This document shows positions 1 through 7,021 of a stretch of DNA of 44,215 bases, piece by piece. Within the stretch, counting starts at the first letter, position 1. Each line of letters starts with the position of its first letter. This DNA is from an uncultured Clostridia bacterium (GTDB taxonomy: Bacteria > Bacillota > Clostridia > Christensenellales > Aristaeellaceae), in contig CAMNLM010000005.1 of the NCBI GenBank assembly GCA_946543085.1, positions 1 through 44,215 of the forward strand. The letters are read 5' to 3'. Under the pieces are notes generated by a model. That model saw only the letters and a list, made by a program, of their open reading frames with translations. It ran no database searches and was not told where the DNA came from. Both the position numbers and the translations under genes were made by a program.

Positions 1-31
1 AAGGTTTCCCCGGGCGACCCCCGTATTTCCT

Positions 32-57
32 CCCCTCCCCGCCGCGGCGGGGAGGGG
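32..57 (-). repeat. REP-like GC-rich palindrome, copy 1
   Basis: A perfect palindrome with arms CCCCTCCCCGCCG and its complement. Read on the minus strand it is preceded by GCCCCACCCCCGA, which is almost the same flank as the copies near 12108 and 23346. It is one of three dispersed copies in this window. Copy 1 is inverted relative to the other two. Confidence 0.85.
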
Positions 58-86
58 TCGGGGGTGGGGCTCCGTCCCCTGATAGA

Positions 87-128
87 ATGAAAGGGCTGTC
101 CCGCCCATCATCTGGGGCAGGACAGCCC
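87..128 (-). terminator. Intrinsic terminator of the BMP-family gene
   Basis: On the minus strand a stem GGGCTGTCC / GGACAGCCC (93-128) with a GC-rich 18-nt loop is followed by a short TTTCATTC tract. It lies just past the stop codon of the substrate-binding protein, so that gene is probably transcribed alone. Confidence 0.75.
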
Positions 129-143
129 GGTTCAGATCAGATC

Positions 144-1328
144 TTACGCGCCCAGCAGGGTGATGCCGTCGATGTCCAGATCGAAATAGGGAGCAGAGCG
201 GAACTCAGACTCATGGAAGTAGCCGTCGATGACCACTTCGGTCTCGCCCACAAAGTCGCCCATGTCGTCCACATCGGCCAGGTAGGTGGTCAGCGCTTCG
301 CCGTTCACGGTGAAGGTGGCGGTGTCGTACACCTTGATGGTGCCGTTCTCCAGGCCGGCCTTGACTTCCTCGATCTTGGCGGCGGTGCCCTCGGCGGCAG
401 CCTGCTCGTTGATCTCGCTCAGCTCGACGGAGCCGGTCTCGATGGTGCCGGTCCAGTCAGCCGCGATGGCTTCGCCCTTCACGACGCAGTCCACCATGTA
501 CTTGAAGTAGGGAGCCCAGTTGATGCGGGAGGACACGATGAAGGTGTTGGGGCAGGCGGCGACGGTGGAGCCATTGTAGCTCACGTTGGGAACGCCGGCA
601 TCCTCGCAGGCCGTGGGAGCGCCCATGGAGTCAGCGTGCTGGGAGATCAGCTTGCAGTTGTTGGAGATCAGCTTGGTGGCGCCTTCCTTCTCCAGGGCCT
701 CGTCGTACCAGGAGTTGGTGAAGGTCACTTCCATGGTGGCGGTGGGGCAGATGGAACGGGCGCCCAGGAAGAAGGAGGTGTAGCCGCTCTTCACTTCGGC
801 GTAGGGATAAGCGCCGATGTAGCCGATCTTGGCCTCTTCGGGGGCGAACTGGCCGGCGGCGATCATCTCGTTCAGCTTCATGCCGGCGGCGACGCCAGCC
901 AGGAAGCGGCCCTCATAGATGGAGGCGAAGGCGTTGTGATAGTTGTCCAGCTCCTCGGTGTGGGCCTTGGTGCCGGTGGCGTGGCAGAACTGCACGTTCG
1001 GATAGTCCTTGGCGGCCTGGATCATGAAGGACTCATGGCCGAAGCTGTCGGCGAACACGATGTTGCAGCCGTAGTCTTCCACGAGCTCGGCGGCAGCGTC
1101 ATAGCACTCCTGGCCCTCGGGGATGTTGGTCTTCAGAACGTACTCGACGCCCATCTCCTCGCAGGCTTCCTTCGCAGCGTTCAGGAAGTTGAGGTCATAG
1201 GTGGAGTTCTCGTCGTGCAGGAAGATGAAACCGATCTTGACGTTTTCTTTGGCAACGCCGTCGGCCAGGGCGGCCACGCAGCCGAGGCAGAGGCACAGGG
1301 TCAGCAGCAGAGCAACGAGCTTCTTCAT
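144..1328 (-). CDS. BMP-family ABC transporter substrate-binding protein
   Basis: A 394-residue exported binding protein of the Bmp/PnrA-like family (basic membrane protein), which usually captures nucleosides or related ligands for an ABC importer. Residues 1-22 are a signal peptide. LCLGC is a poor lipobox, so either lipidation at Cys17 or SPase I cleavage after ALA is possible. The body shows the family pattern: KIGFIFLHDENSTYDLNF, then a SFGHE segment, IYEGRFLAGVAAGMK and AKIGYIGAYPYAEV. The start has GGAGGAG about 8 nt upstream. It has its own promoter (1411-1439) and terminator. No permease or ATPase gene is adjacent, so its partners must be encoded elsewhere. Family confidence is high; the ligand is unknown. 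Confidence 0.93.
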   Translation of the reverse strand: MKKLVALLLTLCLCLGCVAALADGVAKENVKIGFIFLHDENSTYDLNFLNAAKEACEEMGVEYVLKTNIPEGQECYDAAAELVEDYGCNIVFADSFGHESFMIQAAKDYPNVQFCHATGTKAHTEELDNYHNAFASIYEGRFLAGVAAGMKLNEMIAAGQFAPEEAKIGYIGAYPYAEVKSGYTSFFLGARSICPTATMEVTFTNSWYDEALEKEGATKLISNNCKLISQHADSMGAPTACEDAGVPNVSYNGSTVAACPNTFIVSSRINWAPYFKYMVDCVVKGEAIAADWTGTIETGSVELSEINEQAAAEGTAAKIEEVKAGLENGTIKVYDTATFTVNGEALTTYLADVDDMGDFVGETEVVIDGYFHESEFRSAPYFDLDIDGITLLGA

Positions 1329-1410
1329 GTGTTTTTCTCCTCCGTGATGTCTGTTGGGAGTTCAAGAGCCGCGGCCCAGAAAGACGAACATTCGTGAGCC
1401 ACGCACTGCC

Positions 1411-1439
1411 ATGATACCCTATATTGCCCGATAAATCAA
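1411..1439 (-). promoter_or_regulatory. Promoter of the BMP-family gene
   Basis: On the minus strand TTGATT (1434-1439), a 17-bp spacer and TATCAT (1411-1416) form a good vegetative promoter. The leader to the start codon is about 75 nt and includes a short ACGAA-TGT-TCGT-like inverted repeat near 1383-1396. Confidence 0.7.
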
Positions 1440-1603
1440 GAGATATTCAGCCTTTTTAACATATTTTGTTCGTGTTTCACACTTCATAGAGGATTTGGTA
1501 TCGCTTCGTATGGTTTTGGCAATGCCGGGCGGCCCGTCTGTTCATGATGGATTCCGAAGCAACCCCACGATACCCCACGGCCAGCCGTCACAGGACATGC
1601 CAA

Positions 1604-1906
1604 AAGTCTTTGCAGACTCACCCGACAGCAAGCGTATACAAAGTCTTTGCCGGGGGTCAGCCCATCAGCAAGCGCACACATAAGTCTTTGCAGGGGATCA
1701 GCCCATCAGCAAGCGCATGCAAAAGTCTTTGCAGGAGGTCGGCCCATCAGCAGGCGCATGCATAAGTCTTTGCAGGGGGTCAGCCCATCAACAAGCGCAC
1801 ACATAAGTCTTTGCAGGAGGTCACCCTATCAGCAAGCGCACGCATAAGTCTTTGCAGGGGGGGGCAGCCCATCAGCAAGCGCATGCAAAAAGTCTTTGCA
1901 GGGGGT
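1604..1906. repeat. 41-bp tandem repeat array, about 8 units
   Basis: Units begin with AAGTCTTTGC at 1604, 1641, 1682, 1723, 1764, 1805, 1846 and 1890. Spacing is 41 bp for most units, 37 for the first and 44 for the seventh. The unit reads roughly AAGTCTTTGCAGGGGGTC, then AGCCCATCAGCAAGCGCA, then a GCATGC/CACACAT variant end. The whole unit is conserved, so there are no unique spacers. The last copy leads directly into the palindrome at 1907. Confidence 0.92.
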
Positions 1907-1940
1907 CCGGGGGAAGATTTCTTCAGAAATCTTCCCCCGG
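1907..1940 (-). repeat. Long hairpin element, family B copy 1
   Basis: A perfect 16-bp stem (1907-1922 with 1925-1940) around a 2-nt centre. The outer stem is CCGGGGGA/TCCCCCGG and the inner part is AGATTTCT/AGAAATCT. On the minus strand it is followed by ACCCCCTGCAAAG. The element near 23386 has the same outer stem and flank but a different, still paired inner stem. Confidence 0.88.
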
Positions 1941-2073
1941 CTCACCTCGCGTATCCCATCAAATAAAGTGAAAAAAGGCGCGCGAAGCGCGCAAAAAACA
2001 AGCCCGCGCCCGCGAATCAACCCCTTTCCCTATCTCAAAGCAATCTTTCGCCACACCGCCCGCTGAGCAGACA

Positions 2074-2099
2074 AAAAAGCGCCCCTCCAATCAGGAGGG
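2074..2099 (-). terminator. Distal intrinsic terminator of the triple-repeat gene
   Basis: On the minus strand the stem CCCCTCC-TGATT-GGAGGGG is followed by CGCTTTTTT. It is the second of two tandem terminators. Confidence 0.85.
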
Positions 2100-2111
2100 G
2101 GAACCGTAACC

Positions 2112-2139
2112 AAAAGGAGCGGGGACGAATCCCCGCTCC
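2112..2139 (-). terminator. Proximal intrinsic terminator of the triple-repeat gene
   Basis: On the minus strand a 10-bp stem GGAGCGGGGA/TCCCCGCTCC with a 4-nt loop is followed by TTTTGG. It lies just after the stop codon at 2157. Confidence 0.85.
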
Positions 2140-2156
2140 CTGTCTCGCGCATGCGA

Positions 2157-3158
2157 TTACTTTTCAGGAGCCTTGAAGGTGATGGTAGTGGCGGTGGAGC
2201 CGGCGTCCAGCTTCAGCAGGGAGATGGGCGCTTCTTCGATGGACAGCGTGGTGAACGCGCCCTCGTAGCCGCTCTCGGTCGTGAAAGCCAGGGTCAGGCG
2301 GCCATGGCCGTCCTCGGTCACAGGCAGCGACTTGGTGATCTCGATCATCGCGCCGTCTTCCAGACCCTCGCCCGCAAAGTTCTCGGAGACCTCGCCGGTC
2401 ACGTTGTCGGTGAGGGTCAGGCTGGTGACCTTCTCACCGGTGGTGTTGTACACAGGATACTTGCCGGTCTGCTCGGGCACCTTGAAGGTGATGGTGGTGG
2501 CGGTGGATTCCGCGTCCAGCTTCAGCAGGGCGATCGGGGCTTCCTCGATGGACAGCGTGGTGAACGCGCCTTCGTAGCCGCTCTCGGTCGTGAAGGCCAG
2601 GGTCAGGCGGCCATGGCCGTCCTCGGTCACGGGGATCGCGAAGGTCACGTCGATGGCGGTGTTGTTCTCCAGGCCCTCGCCCGCGAGGTTCTCGGTGGCG
2701 GTGCCGGTCACGTTGTCGGTGAGGGTCAGGCTGGTGACCTTCTCACCGGTCGTGTTGTACACGGTGTACTTGCCGGTCTGCTCGGGCACCTTGAAGGTGA
2801 TGGTGGTGGCGGTGGATTCCGCGTCCAGCTTCAGCAGGGCGATCGGGGCTTCCTCGATGGACAGCGTGGTGAACGCGCCCTCGTAGCCGCTCTCGGTCGT
2901 GAAGGCCAGGGTCAGTCGGCCATGGCCGTCCTCGCCATCCGGGATCGCGAAGGTCACGTCGACGGCGGCGTTGTTCTCCAGGCCCTCGCCCGCGAGGTTC
3001 TCGGTGACGGTGCCGGTCACATTGTCGGTGATGGTCAGGCTGGTGACCTTCTCACCGGTGGTGTTGTACACGGTGTACGCGCCGGTCTGATCCGCAAGCG
3101 CGGACACGCAAGTCGCCGCCAGCAGCACGGCCAGCAGCAGGGCAGAAAGCTTCTTCAT
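2157..3158 (-). CDS. Secreted protein of three 103-residue repeats, function unknown
   Basis: A 333-residue protein with a signal peptide at residues 1-22 (MKKLSALLLA core, ALA cleavage site). The entire mature part is three tandem repeats at about 25-127, 128-230 and 231-333. Each repeat begins TGxYxVYNTTGEKVTSL and ends TTITFKVPEQ or similar, which suggests beta-sandwich surface modules. The third repeat differs most in its middle (GLEDGAMIEITKSLP). No cysteines, catalytic motif or sorting signal are visible in the mature part. GGGAGGA lies upstream of the ATG. The gene has its own promoter and double terminator. I do not recognise the family; adhesion or envelope structure is only a guess. 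Confidence 0.85.
   Translation of the reverse strand: MKKLSALLLAVLLAATCVSALADQTGAYTVYNTTGEKVTSLTITDNVTGTVTENLAGEGLENNAAVDVTFAIPDGEDGHGRLTLAFTTESGYEGAFTTLSIEEAPIALLKLDAESTATTITFKVPEQTGKYTVYNTTGEKVTSLTLTDNVTGTATENLAGEGLENNTAIDVTFAIPVTEDGHGRLTLAFTTESGYEGAFTTLSIEEAPIALLKLDAESTATTITFKVPEQTGKYPVYNTTGEKVTSLTLTDNVTGEVSENFAGEGLEDGAMIEITKSLPVTEDGHGRLTLAFTTESGYEGAFTTLSIEEAPISLLKLDAGSTATTITFKAPEK
2159..3084 (-). repeat. Three near-identical 309-bp in-frame direct repeats
   Basis: The three protein repeats are also highly alike at DNA level (for example CTCGATGGACAGCGTGGTGA recurs in each on the plus strand). This indicates recent duplication or gene conversion. Repeat number could change by recombination without breaking the frame. 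Confidence 0.85.
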
Positions 3159-3205
3159 AAATGGTCCTCCCGATTCAATTTTTTGCCGAGTTTGTCGGTA
3201 AGGAT

Positions 3206-3233
3206 ATTATAACGCTTCGCGCAGAGAATACAA
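3206..3233 (-). promoter_or_regulatory. Promoter of the triple-repeat gene
   Basis: On the minus strand TTGTAT (3228-3233), a 16-bp spacer and a consensus TATAAT (3206-3211) lie about 50 bp before the ATG. Confidence 0.7.
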
Positions 3234-3409
3234 GTTCTTTTCTAAAAGTTTAGGACAGGCTAATTCTCATGTGCCGCCAGCTCTCCATGGCCGCGCGGCC
3301 CCCTCCGCTTCGCCCCCCGCAAAGAGCGTTTTTCCGCCGCCGCGCGGGGGAGGGCTTTTTTCGCGCCGGGAAAGGGTTTGCGGCGTTTTCCGCGCCGCTG
3401 GATTTCCTC

Positions 3410-3438
3410 TTTCCAATCGGTGAAACCTGTGTTATAAT
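3410..3438 (+). promoter_or_regulatory. Promoter of pgsA
   Basis: TTTCCA (3410-3415), a 17-bp spacer and a perfect TATAAT (3433-3438) lie 45 bp before the TTG start of pgsA. Confidence 0.7.
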
Positions 3439-3482
3439 GCACCTGCTCCCCCAAAGGGGCGCTTCCAGAAAGGACGACCGGT

Positions 3483-4088
3483 TTGAAAGACGCAATCAAA
3501 AACCTGCTCAAGGACGTGTGGACGGTCCCAAACGTGCTCACGATGGCACGTCTTGTTATGATCCCGGTTTTTATCGGTGAATACATGTATGGCCACACCA
3601 CCTGGGCGCTTCTGGTTTTTGTGCTGGCCTCCCTGACCGACGCCCTGGACGGCTATCTCGCCCGCCGCTTCCAGCAGATCACCAATTTCGGCAAGCTGAT
3701 GGATCCTCTGGCGGACAAGCTGATGGTCATCTCCGCCCTCGTCTGCCACGGCATCAACGGCGTCATCCCGGTCAGCGCGATCTGCATCGTCGCGGTGAAG
3801 GAGCTGCTGATGATCTGCGGCGGCATGTTCGCGCTCAATTCCGGCATGGTCGTCCACAGCAACTACCTGGGCAAGACCGCCACCGTGTTCTTTGTCCTCA
3901 CGATGATCGCGGGCTTCTTCCACAGGGATTTCGCCGCGATGGGCTTCCCGCTGGACACCATCCTGCTCTGGTGCTCCGTCACGCTCTCGGTCAGCGCCCT
4001 CGTGGTCTATGTCGCGACCACCTGGCCCAAGCTGAAAGCGCTCCGCGCCGAGCAGGCGAAGGAGAAGCAGAGGAGCGGGAACGCCTGA
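3483..4088 (+). CDS. pgsA: CDP-diacylglycerol-glycerol-3-phosphate 3-phosphatidyltransferase
   Basis: PgsA joins CDP-diacylglycerol and glycerol-3-phosphate to give phosphatidylglycerol-phosphate, the committed step to phosphatidylglycerol and cardiolipin, in the cytoplasmic membrane. The CDP-alcohol phosphotransferase signature D-x2-DG-x2-AR-x8-G-x3-D-x3-D is complete at about residues 53-78 (DALDGYLARR through DPLAD). Several hydrophobic membrane segments follow. The 201-residue length is normal. The start is TTG with AGAAAGGA about 8 nt upstream, which matches the family N-terminus (VPNVLTMARL at 15-24). It is monocistronic and converges with luxS over a shared terminator. Confidence 0.96.
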   Translation: MKDAIKNLLKDVWTVPNVLTMARLVMIPVFIGEYMYGHTTWALLVFVLASLTDALDGYLARRFQQITNFGKLMDPLADKLMVISALVCHGINGVIPVSAICIVAVKELLMICGGMFALNSGMVVHSNYLGKTATVFFVLTMIAGFFHRDFAAMGFPLDTILLWCSVTLSVSALVVYVATTWPKLKALRAEQAKEKQRSGNA

Positions 4089-4113
4089 GCCATGATGAGA
4101 ACAGAAGAACAGA

Positions 4114-4164
4114 AAAAGCCGCAGGCCGGCGGGGCATAAGCCTCCGCGCGACCCGCGGCTTTTC
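4114..4164. terminator. Bidirectional terminator between pgsA and luxS
   Basis: AAAAAGCCGC (4114-4123) pairs with GCGGCTTTTC (4155-4164). The loop itself is partly structured. A-rich and T-rich flanks let it serve both converging genes. Confidence 0.85.
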
Positions 4165-4187
4165 TTTTGCCGCTTTTTCCCTCCGCG

Positions 4188-4712
4188 TCACGAGTCGAAG
4201 AAGTGCTGGCCGTCCCCGGTCACGAGCCGCTCCGCGCGGGGATAGGTAAAGATCGCGTCATTGTCCGCGTTGGCTTCGAGATAGTCGGCGAATTCGCGCG
4301 CGTACCATTTCGCCATTTCGAGGTTGTGCATCAGGTAGTGCCCGCAATTCCGCGGCGCGGCTCCCGGCACCTCCTGCGCGTCCTCCACGGCCCGGAAGGC
4401 CCGCAGCATCAGCCCGTACAGCTCCCGCGGGGCGCGGCTGCCCTTGAGGATGAGATAGAAGCCCGTGAGGCAGCCCATGGGGCCCCAGTAAATGACCTCG
4501 TCCTTCCAGTCGGGATCGTTGCGAAGGAAGGTCGCGATGAGGTGCTCCAGGGAGTGCATGGCGCCCACGTCGATGACCGGCTCCCTGTTGGGCCGCTTCA
4601 GGCGGATGTCATAGGTCGTCACCGAATCCTCCCCCAGGCGGTCCACCCGGCTCGTGAAAATGCCGGGGACGATGCGCATATGGTCCACCGAGAAGCTCTG
4701 AATCAATTCCAT
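4188..4712 (-). CDS. luxS: S-ribosylhomocysteine lyase (autoinducer-2 synthase)
   Basis: LuxS splits S-ribosylhomocysteine into homocysteine and DPD, the precursor of autoinducer-2, in the activated methyl cycle. The metal site is visible: H53-SLE-H57 and C123 in RNCGHY. The catalytic cysteine is C81 in GPMGCLTGFY. Length (174 aa) is slightly above the usual 150-170. AAAGGAG lies about 8 nt before the ATG. It is the last gene of the minus-strand run after the FAD dehydrogenase (42-nt gap). No Pfs nucleosidase gene, which makes its substrate, is present in this window. Confidence 0.97.
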   Translation of the reverse strand: MELIQSFSVDHMRIVPGIFTSRVDRLGEDSVTTYDIRLKRPNREPVIDVGAMHSLEHLIATFLRNDPDWKDEVIYWGPMGCLTGFYLILKGSRAPRELYGLMLRAFRAVEDAQEVPGAAPRNCGHYLMHNLEMAKWYAREFADYLEANADNDAIFTYPRAERLVTGDGQHFFDS

Positions 4713-4754
4713 GTTCGTGTCTCCTTTCTTTTCCGCCCTGTGCCTGGAACAGGC

Positions 4755-6164
4755 TTACAGCCCCGCGCAGTCCCGCGCAACGGCGATGCCCGTCGCGCTG
4801 GCCTGCATCAGGCCGCGCGTCACGCCCGCGCCGTCGCCGATCGCGTAGAGTCCCTCGATCCCCGTCATGAAGCGGCTGTCCACCTGCACGCGGGAGGAAT
4901 AGAACTTGACCTCTACGCCGTAGAGCAGGGTGTTCTTGCTGTAGAGCCCGGGCGCGAGGTGATCGAACGCCTTCAGCGCCTCCACGATGCTCGTCAGGTG
5001 CCGCGAGGGCAGCACGAAGGACAGGTCGCCGGGCACCGCCGTGGTCAGCGTCGGGATGGTGGTGGATTTTTCGAGCCGGCCGCGCGTCGTGCGGCGGCCC
5101 TTGAGCAGGTCGCCCAGGCGCTGCACCATGATCGGCCCGCCGGTCAGCATGTTCGCCAGCTGCGCCACGTACTGGCCGTATTCGATCGGCTGGTCGAAGG
5201 GCTCGGTGAAGGCCGTCGACACCAGCATGGCGAAATTGGTATTCTTCGTGCGCAGAGACTGGTCCTCGTAGCTGTGGCCGTTGACCACCGCGAGGCCGCC
5301 CTCGTAGTGCTCCTCGGAGACCACGCCGCCGGGATTCATGCAGAAGGTGCGCACCTTGTTCTCATAGGTGTCGGAGTAATAGATCAGCTTGGCCTCGTAG
5401 AGGTGGCGGGTCAGGTGATCCATCACGGCGTTGGGCACTTCCACGCGCACGCCGATGTCCACCTCGTTGTTCCGGGTCTTGAGGCCGAGGCGGTTGACCT
5501 GCGCCGCGAGCCACTCCGCGCCGCCGCGCCCGGGCGCGACGATCACCCTGTCCGACACGGCGGTGAAGGGCTCGCCCCTGCGCGGCACAAAGCGCACGCC
5601 ACAGACTTTGCCATCCTCCACGAGGATATCCGAGGCGGTGGTCAGCTCCAGGAACTCGGTGTGCGTCTCGCTGACCAGGTAATCGTGCATGCCGCCGAGC
5701 ACCTTCATCGCGTTCTCCGTGCCGAGATGGCGCACGGGGCAGGGCACCAGGCGGATATTGTAGCGGCTGGCCTCGTAGGCGATCTCGTCCACCTTGCGGT
5801 CGTCCAGGCCGTGCACCTCCGTCGGCGCGCCAAACTTCAGGTAAATGCTGTCCGCGTGGCGGATCAGCTCCATGGCCTTCTCGTGGCCGACGTATTCGCT
5901 GATGTGGCCGCCGACCTCGTCCGAGAGGGACAGCTTGCCGTCGGAGAAGGCGCCCGCGCCGGCCCAGCCGTGCACGATGCCGCAGGGATCGCAGTGGACG
6001 CAGTGGCCCAGCTTGCGCGCCGGACAGTCGCGGCTCGCGATCGCGCGGCCGGTGTCGGCGATGAGGACATGGCTTTCGGGCTTCAGGCGGGTGATTTCCA
6101 GGGCGGTGAAGATGCCCGCCGGGCCCGCGCCGATGATGACAATGTCATACTTTTTGGTTTCCAT
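4755..6164 (-). CDS. FAD-dependent dehydrogenase, COG2509-like, with four-Cys cluster
   Basis: A 469-residue flavoprotein. The N-terminal Rossmann motif is IIGAGPAG at residues 10-17. A second FAD contact is LYAIGDGAGVTRGLMQASATG near the C-terminus. Between them is a cysteine-rich segment, C47-x7-C55-x2-C58-x2-C61, followed by GWAGAGAFSDGKL. The layout matches the uncharacterised FAD-dependent dehydrogenase family COG2509 (from family knowledge, not a search). The cysteines could bind a metal or Fe-S cluster, but this is inference. The substrate is unknown. It lies 42 nt upstream of luxS and follows a 200-residue unknown, so co-transcription with luxS is likely. Confidence 0.88.
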   Translation of the reverse strand: METKKYDIVIIGAGPAGIFTALEITRLKPESHVLIADTGRAIASRDCPARKLGHCVHCDPCGIVHGWAGAGAFSDGKLSLSDEVGGHISEYVGHEKAMELIRHADSIYLKFGAPTEVHGLDDRKVDEIAYEASRYNIRLVPCPVRHLGTENAMKVLGGMHDYLVSETHTEFLELTTASDILVEDGKVCGVRFVPRRGEPFTAVSDRVIVAPGRGGAEWLAAQVNRLGLKTRNNEVDIGVRVEVPNAVMDHLTRHLYEAKLIYYSDTYENKVRTFCMNPGGVVSEEHYEGGLAVVNGHSYEDQSLRTKNTNFAMLVSTAFTEPFDQPIEYGQYVAQLANMLTGGPIMVQRLGDLLKGRRTTRGRLEKSTTIPTLTTAVPGDLSFVLPSRHLTSIVEALKAFDHLAPGLYSKNTLLYGVEVKFYSSRVQVDSRFMTGIEGLYAIGDGAGVTRGLMQASATGIAVARDCAGL

Positions 6165-6236
6165 GGGGATGCTCCTTATCCGGGATGAGGTCCCAGCTTT
6201 TTCTTTTTTGGGAACAGACGGGGAGGCGGCTTCGCC

Positions 6237-6839
6237 TCATATCTCCACCCGCATCAGCTGCAGGCCGCGCACCAGCTCGCCGGCGCGCGCCTCGGCCTCC
6301 AGGGGGATGGTCACGGCGTAGAGGCCGCTTTCTGTCTGCAGGTGGTAGCGCACGGCGTCGCCGCTGACCATGCGCACGGTGTTTTCACCCGCAAGCGCGA
6401 TGCCGGGCACAGCGGTCACGCGGAAATCGCTCTTGCCCATCAGGGAGAGCGCGCGGGCGGGATAATAGCTCTCGGCGATCATGGCCGTGCCGTCCGGGGC
6501 GGTATAGACCAGCCGCGCCACACGGCCAAAGCCGCCCTCGAACGCCATGTCAAAGCTGGAGCCGCTCACAAGCGTCCAGCCGGAGCGCGCCGTGCAGGCG
6601 AGCACGGGGGCCGGAAAACCCGCGATCAGCGCGGTGAGGTCGCCCTGGCCGCTCACGAGCTGGGCCGGCGTGGGCGTGAGCAGCGGCTGGGGCTGTGCGG
6701 GCTCCTCAGCTTCCAGCGGCTGGCCCATGACGACCGCGAGCAGAAACAGCCCCGCCAGAATCAGGGTGAGGCAGAGCGCGCCAAAGGCGCGGAGCAGGCG
6801 CAGGGGTTGAAAGCCCCCGCGGGGTTCGGCTTGGGACAC
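6237..6839 (-). CDS. Membrane-anchored extracytoplasmic protein, unknown
   Basis: A 200-residue protein with a short cytoplasmic start, one transmembrane helix at about residues 15-40 and a Pro/Glu-rich linker (EEPAQPQPLLTPTPAQ). A small extracytoplasmic domain rich in beta-type sequence follows. No catalytic motif is recognised. The start is GTG preceded by GGAAGGAAGTG. A strong terminator-like hairpin sits only about 20 bp upstream (6862-6887), leaving little room for a separate promoter. Expression may therefore rely on read-through from asnS. It sits 72 nt before the FAD dehydrogenase. Confidence 0.75.
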   Translation of the reverse strand: MSQAEPRGGFQPLRLLRAFGALCLTLILAGLFLLAVVMGQPLEAEEPAQPQPLLTPTPAQLVSGQGDLTALIAGFPAPVLACTARSGWTLVSGSSFDMAFEGGFGRVARLVYTAPDGTAMIAESYYPARALSLMGKSDFRVTAVPGIALAGENTVRMVSGDAVRYHLQTESGLYAVTIPLEAEARAGELVRGLQLMRVEI

Positions 6840-6861
6840 GTCGCTTCACTTCCTTCGGAAG

Positions 6862-6887
6862 AAAAACCCTGCCGGCTTGGGCAGGGT
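6862..6887 (-). terminator. Intrinsic terminator after asnS
   Basis: On the minus strand ACCCTGCC-CAAGCC-GGCAGGGT is followed by TTTTTC. It lies about 135 nt past the asnS stop and just before the RBS of the next gene. Confidence 0.85.
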
Positions 6888-7021
6888 CATCCGGCAATCA
6901 TGATGGCTGTGGGGAAAGCGCCCGGCGCGGACTGCCGCGCCAGGGCGGCAGGGGGATGCCGCCCCGCGGATGAGGGACGCGGGGGCGGGGTGCTGTCCCT
7001 GCGCCCGCGCAGGCGCTTCCG

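Larger units (their letters stand above)
1329..2156. other. Gene-free 828-bp stretch with repeats
   Basis: This gap holds the BMP-gene promoter, a 41-bp tandem array (1604-1906), a 16-bp-stem hairpin (1907-1940) and, at its right end, two terminators for the 2157-3158 gene. The short open frames here run through the repeat array, whose period is not a multiple of three. I see no gene. Confidence 0.8.
3159..3482. other. Divergent intergenic region, triple-repeat gene / pgsA
   Basis: It holds the two divergent promoters. Between them is a GC-rich stretch with a weak plus-strand hairpin (CCCTCC near 3302 with GGAGGG before CTTTTTT near 3355). No gene lies upstream for that hairpin to terminate. 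I see no ORF or RNA gene. Confidence 0.6.

Noticed and set aside
1604-1906. CRISPR array
   Set aside because: Units repeat in full, including the part that would be spacer. There are no cas genes, and unit length varies by insertions rather than unique spacers.
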